Positions 47,795 to 56,890 of a stretch of DNA of 64,000 nt are shown piece after piece; the first letter of the stretch is position 1; each line of letters begins with the position of its first letter. The DNA comes from Roseburia rectibacter (GTDB lineage Bacteria > Bacillota > Clostridia > Lachnospirales > Lachnospiraceae). Both the position numbers and the translations under genes were made by a program. The DNA is taken from contig NZ_CP092473.1 in assembly GCF_014287515.2 (NCBI RefSeq), positions 236,501 through 300,500 on the forward strand, written 5' to 3'. The notes under the pieces were generated by a model. That model did no database searches and was not told the DNA's origin. It saw only the letters and a program-made list of their open reading frames with translations.

Positions 47795-48907
47795 ATGAAG
47801 AAAAAAATTGCTATGTTACTTGCAGCAGCATTATGCATGGGTACATTTGCAGGATGTGGAAACAGCGCATCAAATGATAGCAGCGCAGCAGACAATAATA
47901 CGACAGATAATACAGTAGCTGCAACAGAGGGTTCTGACGTGGCAGCTTCTGCTGACAACGTAAAGATTGATACGTTAAACGTATACTTTGTTCCATCCAG
48001 AGATCCGGACGAGATCGTAACTGCAACAGAACCGCTTGCAAATTTAATGCAGACAGAGTTAGCAGGTTTAGGATATGATATCGGAGAGGTTAAGATCACT
48101 GTTGGTACAACTTTTGAGGCAGTAGGTGAGGCTCTTGCAGCAGGAACCGCTGATGTAGGATTTATCCCGGGCGGTACCTATGTACTTTATGATGATGGAG
48201 CAGATGTGATCTTAACAGCAACCAGAGATGGTTTAAATAAAGACTCTGACAATCCTGCAGACTGGAATGATGGACAGCCTACAGAAGGCATTGACAAACA
48301 GGCAGTTTCTTACCGTGCATTATTTATCGCAGGTCCTTCTGATAAAGGACAGGAACTTGCTGATAAAGTAAACTCCGGCGAAGAACTTACATGGGATGAT
48401 TTAAACAGTGCAAACTGGAGTGTTATGTCATCTTCCTCACCGGCAGGTTATATTTACCCGGCTTTATGGTTACAGGACAGATACCAGAAAGGTATTACAG
48501 ATCTTTCTTCTGCAGTACAGTCTGATTCCTACGCAAGTGCATTTGCAAGACTTGCTTCCGGACAGATCGACGTACTTGTAACTTATGCAGATGCAAGACG
48601 TGACTATGAAGAAAGCTGGACAAGTGAATTTGGTCGTACAAAATCTATCTGGGAAGAGACAAATGTTATCGGTGTAACAGATCCGATCTACAATGATACA
48701 GTTTGTGTCAGCAAGACATCTCCGATCATGGATGACGGCTTAAAATCAGCAATCCAGACAGCACTCATCAATATCGGTAACACAGAGGAAGGTAAGGCAG
48801 TTATCTCTATCTACAGCCACAACGGATATGAGCCGGCACAGTCTTCTGATTATGATAAAGAGAGAGAAGCACAGAAACTGATCCAGGAATTAAGTGCAGC
48901 AAACTAA
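47795..48907 (+). CDS. phnD: PhnD-type substrate-binding lipoprotein
   Basis: A 370-residue lipoprotein. The signal MKKKIAMLLAAALCMGTFAGC ends in lipobox TFAGC; a Ser/Asn/Thr-rich linker follows; then a type-2 periplasmic-binding domain of the phosphate/phosphite/phosphonate family (YFVPSRDPDEIV, EALAAGTADVGFIPGGTYVLY, SSSSPAGYIYPALWLQ, GQIDVLVTYADAR). It captures the substrate outside the membrane for the PhnC/PhnE transporter encoded next. The exact ligand (phosphonate, phosphite or phosphate ester) is not evident. AGGAG lies ~10 bases before the ATG. Confidence 0.9.
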   Translation: MKKKIAMLLAAALCMGTFAGCGNSASNDSSAADNNTTDNTVAATEGSDVAASADNVKIDTLNVYFVPSRDPDEIVTATEPLANLMQTELAGLGYDIGEVKITVGTTFEAVGEALAAGTADVGFIPGGTYVLYDDGADVILTATRDGLNKDSDNPADWNDGQPTEGIDKQAVSYRALFIAGPSDKGQELADKVNSGEELTWDDLNSANWSVMSSSSPAGYIYPALWLQDRYQKGITDLSSAVQSDSYASAFARLASGQIDVLVTYADARRDYEESWTSEFGRTKSIWEETNVIGVTDPIYNDTVCVSKTSPIMDDGLKSAIQTALINIGNTEEGKAVISIYSHNGYEPAQSSDYDKEREAQKLIQELSAAN

Positions 48908-48945
48908 TCGTTACTGGAACGTTTGACAGGGAGTGGACAGTAACA
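48908..48945. repeat. Short palindrome related to the end of the 136-base MITE
   Basis: CGTTACTGGAACG ... GAGTGGACAGTAAC closely matches the last ~35 bases of the MITE at 27961-28096 (CGTTACTGGAACG ... GAGTGAACAGTAAC). GTTACTG and CAGTAAC can pair. It sits directly after the phnD stop and may be a truncated relative. Confidence 0.5.
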
Positions 48946-48982
48946 ACGAAATAATAACAGGCAGTATGACGGGCAGCAGGAG

Positions 48983-49020
48983 GGCTGCTGCAGAGCCGGG
49001 AAACCGGCTTTGCGGCAGCC
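48983..49020 (+). terminator. Intercistronic GC-rich hairpin between phnD and phnC
   Basis: GGCTGCTGCAGAGCCGG pairs with CCGGCTTTGCGGCAGCC around a GAAA tetraloop; only TTT follows. It may partly terminate transcription or protect the phnD mRNA 3' end, giving more binding protein than transporter, as in many ABC operons. Confidence 0.7.
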
Positions 49021-49094
49021 TTTCAATGAGTATACACCTATAAAAAACACACACCATAAAAACAGCAGGTGAAAGAAAGGTTTGGTTTAAATTT

Positions 49095-49856
49095 ATGATC
49101 GAGTTTAAGGACGTATCGAAGGTATATCCGAACGGGGTAGTGGGACTGGACAATGTCAATTTAAAGATCGAACAGGGTGAATTTGTAGCGATCATCGGTC
49201 TTTCCGGTGCAGGAAAGTCCACGTTACTGCGGACGATCAACCGTATGCATGACATCACATCAGGAACTCTGACGGTGGATGGATTAGAGGTTAAGAACTT
49301 AAAAGGAAAAGAGCTTCGTACTTTCCGCAGAAAGATTGGAATGATCTTCCAGTCATTTAATCTTGTCACACGAACAACAGTAATCCGTAACGTATTGATG
49401 GCAAAAGTGCCGGAGATGCCTTTCTGGAGAGTTCTGCTTGGTGTGTTTAAAAAGGAAGACAAAATGCAGGCACTTGAGAGTCTGGATAAAGTCGGTATTC
49501 TGGATAAAGCATATATCCGTGCAGACCAGCTTTCCGGTGGGCAGCAGCAGCGTGTTGCTTTAGCGCGTACACTTGCGCAGAATCCGGAGATCATCTTAGC
49601 AGATGAGCCGGTTGCAGCACTTGACCCGGTAACGGCAAAACAGGTTATGAGTGATTTCAGAAAAATTAATCAGGATATGAATATTTCTATCCTTATCAAT
49701 ATTCATCATGTGGAATTAGCACTTGAATATGCAGACCGCATCATTGGAATCCGCGCCGGAAAGATCGTCTATGACGGCCCTTCCGAAAATGTGACACAGG
49801 ACGTGTTGAACACAATTTACGAAGGAAAGATTCCGGAGAAAACGGAGGAAGCATAA
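49095..49856 (+). CDS. phnC: Phosphonate-type ABC transporter ATPase
   Basis: A 253-residue ABC ATPase of the PhnC family. Walker A is GLSGAGKSTLLR, the Q-loop is MIFQSFNLV, the signature is LSGGQQQR, and Walker B is EIILADEPVAALDP, followed by the H-loop (NIHHVELA). It powers import through the two PhnE-type permeases. Its stop overlaps the next start (TAATG). Confidence 0.93.
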   Translation: MIEFKDVSKVYPNGVVGLDNVNLKIEQGEFVAIIGLSGAGKSTLLRTINRMHDITSGTLTVDGLEVKNLKGKELRTFRRKIGMIFQSFNLVTRTTVIRNVLMAKVPEMPFWRVLLGVFKKEDKMQALESLDKVGILDKAYIRADQLSGGQQQRVALARTLAQNPEIILADEPVAALDPVTAKQVMSDFRKINQDMNISILINIHHVELALEYADRIIGIRAGKIVYDGPSENVTQDVLNTIYEGKIPEKTEEA

Positions 49857-50677
49857 TGGGATTATACGATAAAATATTTAAACCGAAAAAACTTGTGCTT
49901 GCCAACGGCAAGGTTGTGGAAGAAAAATGCTCCCGTGCACCGCTTATCATTCTTTTGGTTCTGATCGCAACATGGATCTCTGTGAAAGTTACAGGTTTTT
50001 CCATGACAACACTTGTGACGAGAATACGGTTTTTCTTTGACATTTTAGCGCAGATGTTCCCGCCGAAAGTCGGTTACATCTCAAGTATCTGGGGACCACT
50101 TTTTGATACGATCAAAATGTCACTGCTCGGCTCTTTTGTGGGTGGTGTGCTTGCGATTCCTTTTGCGATTTTAGCGTCCAGCAACCTGATCAAAAATAAA
50201 GTTGTGATTGGTGTGGTCCGTGTATTTTTAAGTATCGTGCGTACGATCCCGACGCTGGTTGCCGCTCTTATCGCAACATATATCTGGGGACTTGGTACGA
50301 TGGCAGGTACCTTTGCAATCGCAGTATTTACCTTTGCATATGTCGGAAAACAGTTATACGAGATGATCGAGACGGTCGATATGGGGGCATATGAGGCGAT
50401 GGAAGCCATGGGTGCAGGAAAGGCGTACTCCTTTATTTCTGCGATCATGCCGCAGGTACTGCCAGCATACATGTCTGTATGTTTATTCTGTTTCGAGGGA
50501 AATGTGCGTTACGCAGCGATCCTGGGATATGTTGGAGCAGGCGGACTTGGACTGATCTTAAATGAAAAGATCGGATGGCGCGAATATGACAGTGTAGGAA
50601 TGATTCTGATCGTTCTCTTTGGCACCGTTCTTATTATTGAAGCGATCAGCCATTATATCAGAAAGAAATTAACGTAG
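49856..50677 (+). CDS. phnE: Phosphonate-type ABC transporter permease 1
   Basis: A 273-residue permease with six predicted membrane helices. The EAA-like cytoplasmic loop MGAYEAMEAMGAGKAYSFISAIMPQVLPAYMS and NVRYAAILGYVGAGGLGLILNEKIGW are typical of PhnE. Starts at the overlapping TAATG with phnC and is followed after 14 bases by a second permease. Confidence 0.92.
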   Translation: MGLYDKIFKPKKLVLANGKVVEEKCSRAPLIILLVLIATWISVKVTGFSMTTLVTRIRFFFDILAQMFPPKVGYISSIWGPLFDTIKMSLLGSFVGGVLAIPFAILASSNLIKNKVVIGVVRVFLSIVRTIPTLVAALIATYIWGLGTMAGTFAIAVFTFAYVGKQLYEMIETVDMGAYEAMEAMGAGKAYSFISAIMPQVLPAYMSVCLFCFEGNVRYAAILGYVGAGGLGLILNEKIGWREYDSVGMILIVLFGTVLIIEAISHYIRKKLT

Positions 50678-50691
50678 GAGGAACCGGCAAA

Positions 50692-51501
50692 ATGAATGAA
50701 TCAATCAAAAAAATGTACGAGCAGGAACCAAAGACCTGGTACGCAAAGATCATTGTGGCTTTGATTGTTGCAGCACTTCTTGCATGGTCACTTTCTACGG
50801 TTCAGTCTACCGGATCAAACGGAAGCGGACTTTCCGTCGCAGGAAAGATCATCAGCGGAATTTTCCACCCAGATACGAATTTACTGTTTGACCTTTCCAC
50901 ATCCGGTGTTGCTTATCTGTTACTGGAAACCATGTGTATCGCATTCTTAGGAACGATCGTCGGTGCAGTATTATCCATTCCGCTTTCTTTCCTTGCGGCA
51001 GCAAATCTGATGCCGAAGCCGGTTGCACTGATCTTCCGTGTATTTATTATGGCGATCCGTACGATTCCGGCATTTGTATACGGACTTATGTTTATCCGTG
51101 TGACAGGACCTGGACCATTTGCCGGACTGCTCACCATGTCACTCTGTTCGATCGGTATGATCAGTAAAATGTTTATCGAGAGCATTGAGGATCTGGATAC
51201 TAAGATCCTGGAATCATTAGATGCAGCAGGATGTACGATGTTCCAGAAGATCCGTTACGGTATCTTATCCCAGTTGTTCCCAGATTTTATGTCTACTTTG
51301 ATCTATCGTTTTGATATGAATTTAAGAGATGCAACAGTACTTGGTCTGGTTGGTGCCGGTGGTATCGGTGCACCGCTTATCTTTGCGATGAGTGCATACA
51401 AATGGAATCAGGTAGGAGCAATTCTTGCCGGACTGATCGTACTGATCTTAATTATTGAAGTTATCTCATCAAAGATCCGTACAAAATTAGCAAGGGGTTA
51501 G
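50692..51501 (+). CDS. phnE2: Phosphonate-type ABC transporter permease 2
   Basis: A 269-residue second PhnE-like permease with six membrane helices and the loop SLDAAGCTMFQKIRYGILSQLFPDFMSTLIYRFDMNLRDATVLGLVGAGGIGAPLIFAM. Tandem, divergent phnE genes forming a heterodimeric channel are common in Firmicutes. GTAGGAGGAACCGGCAAA precedes the ATG. Confidence 0.92.
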   Translation: MNESIKKMYEQEPKTWYAKIIVALIVAALLAWSLSTVQSTGSNGSGLSVAGKIISGIFHPDTNLLFDLSTSGVAYLLLETMCIAFLGTIVGAVLSIPLSFLAAANLMPKPVALIFRVFIMAIRTIPAFVYGLMFIRVTGPGPFAGLLTMSLCSIGMISKMFIESIEDLDTKILESLDAAGCTMFQKIRYGILSQLFPDFMSTLIYRFDMNLRDATVLGLVGAGGIGAPLIFAMSAYKWNQVGAILAGLIVLILIIEVISSKIRTKLARG

Positions 51502-51502
51502 T

Positions 51503-51560
51503 AGTGCGAAAAATCCATATATGAAAGATTTTACGCACACAAATTTGAGTCGCATACTCA
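51503..51560 (+). repeat. Small leader hairpin of the GTG-AAAA family, site 3
   Basis: GTGCGAAAAATCCATATATG...GATTTTACGCAC forms one hairpin and CAAATTTGAG...CTCAAATTTG a second. The order and the two-hairpin layout match the leader of the LCP gene (61104-61190, minus strand). Confidence 0.5.
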
Positions 51561-51589
51561 AATTTGCAGGTTATTGAAAGGGATAAAAC

Positions 51590-53077
51590 ATGCAGCAGAA
51601 AAAGTTAAAAGTTTATTTTACCTCAGATGTGCACGGATATTTTTATCCGACGACTTATGGGGATATGGATGTAAAACCGGTAGGACTTTTTGGCTGTGCG
51701 GCAGATTTTAACAAGGATGATGAGACACTCATCATAGATGGCGGAGATATTTTACAAGGCTCCGCCTTTGCTTATTACTGCCGTCAGGTTGCAAACTCTC
51801 CGGAAGTGATCGCAGATATTATGAACGACTGCGGATACGATTATTATACACTTGGCAATCATGACTTTAATTACGGACTAGATTATCAGGCGGCATATCG
51901 CAATAGAAATAACGGTGTATGTGTGTGCCAGAATATCATGGATGAGGAAGGAAACATCCTGTTTCCATGGAAACTTCATACGATGAAAAACGGATTGCGC
52001 ATCGGTATCGCTGGTATTGTAACGGATTATGTAAACATCTGGGAAAAAGAAGAAAACTTAAAAGGAATCCATATTACAGATCCTTTTGAGGCAGCGAAGA
52101 GGGCACTTGCCCAGATGAAAGAGCAGACAGATCTTACGATCTGCATTTATCACGGAGGTTTTGAGTGTGATTTAGAAAGCGGAGCGGTGCTTTCTAAGAC
52201 GACTGAAAATGTGGGTTACAGGATCTGTAAGGAACTGGATTTTGATATCTTACTGACCGGACATCAGCATATGTCTGTGCCTGGAAGAGAGCTGTTTGGA
52301 ACTTATACAGTACAGCCATGTGATAATGCAAAAGAATATCAGTATCTGGAGGTCACCGTGACAGAGGATAAAAAGAGCATCAGGTCCGAATTGCGGCAGT
52401 CAGAGCCCACAAAGGGGGCTGGGCTTGCAGATAAATACCGTTCTACGGAAAATTCCGTGCAGGCATGGCTTAATCAGCCAATTGGTCATTTGAGCCGTGC
52501 AATCATGCCGGAAGAAAAGGTAAAAATGGCATTGTATGGCTCACCGATCGCCGATTTTTTAAACCGTATCCAGCTTCATTTTTCGGGAGCAATGTTATCG
52601 TCCGTCGGTCTGGCAAATGAAATCGCAGGTTTCCGCAGTGAAGTGAGCACACGCGATATCATAGCCACTTATCCATATCCGAATACACTTGTGGTCTGTG
52701 AGATCACGGGTGCACAGCTAAAGACAGTAATGGAGCGCAGTGCAGAATACTTTGCATATGATAACGAAGGAAATGTCTGTGTTTCCGACAGCTTCCTGGT
52801 TCCAAAGGTGGAACATTATAATTATGACTATTATATGGGTGTGGATTTTGAAATCAATCCAAAAAACCCGGTCGGAAGCAGGATCGTGGGGCTTTCAAGA
52901 GACGGAAAGCCGGTTTTAGATGAAGATAAATTTACATTATGCCTGAATAATTACCGTTACAGCGGTGCTGGTGGATATGATGTTTACACAGAATGTCCGC
53001 TGGTCAAAGAAATCAATGTGGAGATGGTGGAACTGATCATGGATTATTTCCACGAATATCCATATATTGAGGTGTGA
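51590..53077 (+). CDS. Cytoplasmic 5'-nucleotidase/metallophosphatase
   Basis: A 495-residue bifunctional UshA-type enzyme. The metallophosphatase domain has SDVHGYFYP, IIDGGDILQGS, LGNHDFNYG, IYHGGFE and LTGHQHM; the C-terminal nucleotide-binding domain has the LNNYRYSGAGGYDVY motif. There is no signal peptide, so it should act inside the cell, unlike most of the family. Placed right after the PhnCDE-type genes, it may release phosphate from an imported phosphate ester. Start chosen at ATG 51590 with GAAAGGGAT upstream. Confidence 0.85.
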   Translation: MQQKKLKVYFTSDVHGYFYPTTYGDMDVKPVGLFGCAADFNKDDETLIIDGGDILQGSAFAYYCRQVANSPEVIADIMNDCGYDYYTLGNHDFNYGLDYQAAYRNRNNGVCVCQNIMDEEGNILFPWKLHTMKNGLRIGIAGIVTDYVNIWEKEENLKGIHITDPFEAAKRALAQMKEQTDLTICIYHGGFECDLESGAVLSKTTENVGYRICKELDFDILLTGHQHMSVPGRELFGTYTVQPCDNAKEYQYLEVTVTEDKKSIRSELRQSEPTKGAGLADKYRSTENSVQAWLNQPIGHLSRAIMPEEKVKMALYGSPIADFLNRIQLHFSGAMLSSVGLANEIAGFRSEVSTRDIIATYPYPNTLVVCEITGAQLKTVMERSAEYFAYDNEGNVCVSDSFLVPKVEHYNYDYYMGVDFEINPKNPVGSRIVGLSRDGKPVLDEDKFTLCLNNYRYSGAGGYDVYTECPLVKEINVEMVELIMDYFHEYPYIEV

Positions 53078-53094
53078 TGTATGAAAGAATAAAC

Positions 53095-53123
53095 TTGACA
53101 GAATGCATTCTATGAAATAAAAT
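53095..53123 (+). promoter_or_regulatory. Promoter of the T-box/thrS unit
   Basis: TTGACA at 53095-53100 and TAAAAT at 53118-53123 are 17 bases apart, placed at the start of the T-box leader. Confidence 0.7.
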
Positions 53124-53129
53124 CAAAGA

Positions 53130-53367
53130 AACGCATTGAAGAGAAGAGTACTGATCGGAAATTTTAAAGAGAGAGATACATTTTGGTGTGAGTATCTTAA
53201 AATGGAACTTCAGGAAGACCATCTCTGAGCGGCCCTAATCCGGTCCGGTGATTCCGTTATCATCAAAATGAGTGATTTTCCACATGGAGATAAACGGGGT
53301 GGAACCGCGGATAAAAATGTTTATTCGTCCCTTATACAGATACGTTGTCTGTATAAGGGACTTTTTA
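53130..53367 (+). promoter_or_regulatory. T-box riboswitch, threonine-specific
   Basis: The leader carries the conserved T-box sequence GGGTGGAACCGCGG at about 53299-53312, and a terminator GTCCCTTATACAGA with TCTGTATAAGGGAC plus TTTTT (to ~53367). The stem I specifier loop reads GGAAGACCATC, with ACC (53218-53220) as the specifier, a threonine codon. Uncharged tRNA-Thr binding should favour the antiterminator and read-through into thrS. Confidence 0.92.
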
Positions 53368-53389
53368 GTTTAGGAAAAGGAGATTAATC

Positions 53390-55165
53390 ATGGTAGATTT
53401 TAAAGAAGACGAGAGACTGAATACGCTCAACCATTCCTGTGCACATGTGATGGCACAGGCAGTAAAACACTTATATCCGAACGCAAAGTTCTGGGTAGGA
53501 CCTGTTGTAAAAGAAGGATTTTATTATGATATCGATCTTGGCGATACTGCTGTCAATGATGATGTGATCGCAGCGATCGAAAAAGAGATGAAAAAAGTCT
53601 GCAAAGAAGGTAAAAAGATTTACAGACGTGAGATCTCAAAAGCAGAAGCGTTAGAGCTTTTTAAAGATGATGAGTACAAACTTGACCTGATCGATGGCTT
53701 GGAGGATGGAAATATTTCCGTATACGATCAGGGCGATTTCACGGATCTCTGCCGTGGACCGCATGTTGACAATACCAAATTATGTAAAAACTTTAAACTG
53801 ATCAAATATTCCGGTGTTTACTGGAAAGGTGATGCAAATAACCATGTAATGCAGCGTATCTACGGTGTATGTTTCCCGACTGCAGAAGAGTTAGAGGAGC
53901 ATTTAAAACTCTTAGAGGAAGCAAAAGACCGTGATCACAGAAAGATCGGTAAAGAGATGCACCTGTTTATGTCTGACGATCTGGTTGGACGCGGACTTCC
54001 GATGTTCCTTCCAAAAGGATACACGGTATGGCAGGAACTTGAAAATTATATCAAAGCGAAAGAGCGCAAACTTGGTTATCTTCACGTTATGACACCTTGT
54101 GTTGGTACCGTAAATCTTTATAAAACTTCCGGTCACTGGGATCACTACAAAGAGAATATGTTCCCGGCAATGGAAATGGAGGGTGAATCTTTTGTACTCC
54201 GTCCGATGAACTGCCCGCATCACATGATGATCTATGCGAACAGAATGCATTCCTATAAAGATCTGCCGATCCGTATCGGCGAGATCGCACATGACTTCCG
54301 TTTTGAGGCAAGTGGAACCTTAAAAGGTATCGAGAGAGGAAGACATTTCTGTCAGAATGATGCCCATCTGTTTGTAACACCGGAGCAGATCGAATCTGAG
54401 TTTGCAAAAGTAGTAGAACTGATCTTTGATACTTACAAAGATTTCAATATCACAGATTACCGCTGTGTACTCTCCTTAAGAGATCCGGAAGATAAAGTCA
54501 AATACCATGATGACGATGAAATGTGGAACAACGCAGAGAATGCACTCCGTAAAGTGCTTGACGATATCGGTATCGAGTATACAGAAGAGATCGGCGAGGC
54601 TGCTTTCTACGGACCAAAACTTGACGTTAATGTAAAACCGGCGATCGGTAATGAGTATACACTTTCAACCTGCCAGTTAGACTTCTGTCTGCCGGCAAAA
54701 TTCAACCTGTCTTATATTGACAGCGACGGAACCAAGAAAACACCGGTTGTTTTACACAGAGCGATTTTAGGTTCTCTCGATCGTTTCATGGCATACATTT
54801 TAGAGGAGACAAAAGGAAACCTGCCGTTATGGTTAGCTCCGGTTCAGGCTAAGATCCTTCCGGTCAAGAATGAGGATGAAGAACTTAACGCATATTCTCA
54901 TGACTTATATAAGTATCTGGATGATAGCGGAATCCGTGTTGAGATCGATGAGAGAAACGAGAAACTCGGCTACCGTATCCGTGAAGCACAGATGGAGAAA
55001 GTGCCGTATCTGTTAGTGCTTGGTAAGAACGAAGCAGCTGACGGAACCGTAAGCTACAGACTGCATGGAGAGCAGAATTCCACCACAGTTTCCAAGGAAG
55101 ATTTCCTTGCACTGTTAAAAGAGGATATCCGCACAAAGAAGATCAATCCTGCAGCATTAAAATAA
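53390..55165 (+). CDS. thrS: Threonine-tRNA ligase lacking the TGS domain
   Basis: A 591-residue ThrRS; most are ~640. It begins MVDFKEDERLNTLNHSCAHVMAQAVKHLYPNAKF, the start of the editing domain, so the ~60-residue N-terminal TGS domain is absent. The editing-site HxxxH (HSCAH) and DFTDLCRGPHV are present, as are the catalytic motifs LRPMNCPHHMMIY, FRFEASGTLKGIERGRHFCQNDAHLF and HRAILGSLDRFM, and the anticodon-binding domain at the end. AAAGGAG is upstream and the T-box terminator ends 22 bases before the ATG, so an upstream start is unlikely. Confidence 0.95.
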   Translation: MVDFKEDERLNTLNHSCAHVMAQAVKHLYPNAKFWVGPVVKEGFYYDIDLGDTAVNDDVIAAIEKEMKKVCKEGKKIYRREISKAEALELFKDDEYKLDLIDGLEDGNISVYDQGDFTDLCRGPHVDNTKLCKNFKLIKYSGVYWKGDANNHVMQRIYGVCFPTAEELEEHLKLLEEAKDRDHRKIGKEMHLFMSDDLVGRGLPMFLPKGYTVWQELENYIKAKERKLGYLHVMTPCVGTVNLYKTSGHWDHYKENMFPAMEMEGESFVLRPMNCPHHMMIYANRMHSYKDLPIRIGEIAHDFRFEASGTLKGIERGRHFCQNDAHLFVTPEQIESEFAKVVELIFDTYKDFNITDYRCVLSLRDPEDKVKYHDDDEMWNNAENALRKVLDDIGIEYTEEIGEAAFYGPKLDVNVKPAIGNEYTLSTCQLDFCLPAKFNLSYIDSDGTKKTPVVLHRAILGSLDRFMAYILEETKGNLPLWLAPVQAKILPVKNEDEELNAYSHDLYKYLDDSGIRVEIDERNEKLGYRIREAQMEKVPYLLVLGKNEAADGTVSYRLHGEQNSTTVSKEDFLALLKEDIRTKKINPAALK

Positions 55166-55179
55166 ACAGAAATATGAAA

Positions 55180-55216
55180 ATGCGGTGTGTCCGGCAGGAT
55201 GTGCCGCATTTTTTCA
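55180..55216 (+). terminator. Terminator after thrS
   Basis: AATGCGG and CCGCATT arms with an inner TGTCCGGCAGGATG loop, followed by TTTTTT. Confidence 0.75.
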
Positions 55217-55352
55217 GTCAGACAGGAAACAAAAACCTGATAAATAAATTGTCAAAGATGTATATTGTAATCAAAATTAAATGATAGTAGAATGGTATTA
55301 ATATAAAATCGTTTATGAGAATAAATCAGAAAGAACAAAGGAGGATATTGAT

Positions 55353-56753
55353 GTGACCCTAAGTGGAAAAGTATCATTAAAGGTAAAAATGACGATTCTG
55401 ATTATTGAGATTTTAATAATCGGATTATATGGAGTAGTTGTCGGAGCAAAAAATATGGGTACTATCCGTAATGATGCGATCACCAGCATGGAAGAATATG
55501 TAAGTGAGGAACACCCGGAATATTCCCAGGAAGAAATACAACAGGAACTGCAGCCGATATTGCAGAAAATGCAGCAGGAAAAGAAAGCAAAACAGGATCA
55601 GTTTTTCTATTTTATGGTTATTATGTGTATACTCACGGATATATGGGTACTGTATCTTACATTCGACATTACATTAGGCGTCAAAAGATCTGCGCTGTTT
55701 GCCGAAAAAATGGGACAGGGCGATTTTACGCAGCGTGTGGAGGAAAAATACCTGAAACGTGAAGATGAGATCGGTATTCTTGCACGCAGCATTCGTAACA
55801 TTCATCACAATATGAGACATCTGATCGGCTATGTACAGCGCGAAGCGGATACATTGGATGAAACGGTTGGAACAGCAGAGGCGGCACTGACAAAACTTGC
55901 GGACGAGATCGACAGTGTATCTGGTATCACGCAGGAACTTGCAGCCGGAAATCAGGAGACCGCAGCAGCTGCACAGGAAGTGAATACGATGTCCGGAGAG
56001 ATTGAGGAAGCTGCAAAAGGAATTGCAGAGCATGCACAGGAGGGAAACGGAAAAGTTGACGAGATCCATACCAGAGCGGCTGATACGAAACAAAAGATCA
56101 GTGCAAGCCGTGCAAATATCAGGAAAGTGCATGGGGAAATCAATGACAGCTTATCGGAAGCACTTGAAAATGCAAAAGTCGTGGAGCAGATCGGTGTTCT
56201 TGCGGAGTCCATCATGGGAATCACTTCTCAGACAAATCTGCTGGCTTTGAATGCATCAATTGAAGCCGCAAGAGCCGGAGAGGCGGGAAAAGGATTTGCA
56301 GTTGTTGCAGATGAGATCCGTAATCTTGCGGAGCAGTCGGCGAGCACGGTCGGGAATATCCAGGAAGTGACAGAGCGTGTCCAGACAGCAGTTGCAAGAC
56401 TGACCACAGATGCAAAACGTCTGTTAGAGTTTGTGGGAGGAGACGTCACGGAGAGTTTTGATGATTTTGAAAAAATGGCAGATGATTATAATGAAGATGC
56501 AAACTATGTTGAAGAACTTGTAACGGATTTCAGCGCGGCATCCGAACAGCTTTTAGCTTCGGTCAGCGGAGTGGTTGCAAACATTCAGGAGGTAACGAAA
56601 GCTGCAAATGATGGTGCGGCAAGTACCGGAAGCATTGCAGAGCGTGTTACCAATGTTGATAGACAGGCAGAAGATATGCGTGAACTGATGAAACAGACGC
56701 AGGAGGCATCTTTGATGTTGAGGAAGGACACAAAGAAATTTACGGTTGCATAG
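55353..56753 (+). CDS. Methyl-accepting chemotaxis protein
   Basis: A 466-residue receptor. Two membrane helices (~residues 12-30 and 85-107) bracket only ~55 external residues, so there is no full ligand-binding domain; a HAMP region follows ([25 protein letters not shown]). The signalling hairpin tip is [45 protein letters not shown]. It should couple to CheA/CheW in a motile cell. The start is GTG 55353, with AAGGAGG 8 bases upstream; the overlapping ATG reads straight into a stop. Confidence 0.92.
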   Translation: MTLSGKVSLKVKMTILIIEILIIGLYGVVVGAKNMGTIRNDAITSMEEYVSEEHPEYSQEEIQQELQPILQKMQQEKKAKQDQFFYFMVIMCILTDIWVLYLTFDITLGVKRSALFAEKMGQGDFTQRVEEKYLKREDEIGILARSIRNIHHNMRHLIGYVQREADTLDETVGTAEAALTKLADEIDSVSGITQELAAGNQETAAAAQEVNTMSGEIEEAAKGIAEHAQEGNGKVDEIHTRAADTKQKISASRANIRKVHGEINDSLSEALENAKVVEQIGVLAESIMGITSQTNLLALNASIEAARAGEAGKGFAVVADEIRNLAEQSASTVGNIQEVTERVQTAVARLTTDAKRLLEFVGGDVTESFDDFEKMADDYNEDANYVEELVTDFSAASEQLLASVSGVVANIQEVTKAANDGAASTGSIAERVTNVDRQAEDMRELMKQTQEASLMLRKDTKKFTVA

Positions 56754-56890
56754 ACAGGATCAATCTATTGTAAAAAATATTTTGGATAAAGTAAAAATTA
56801 GGACTGCACCACCATTTACTAATTTTAAAAGTTCAAGTAAAATATAAGTAAAAAAAGCAAAATTATGCTTTGTAAGACAGGGAGACTTAT

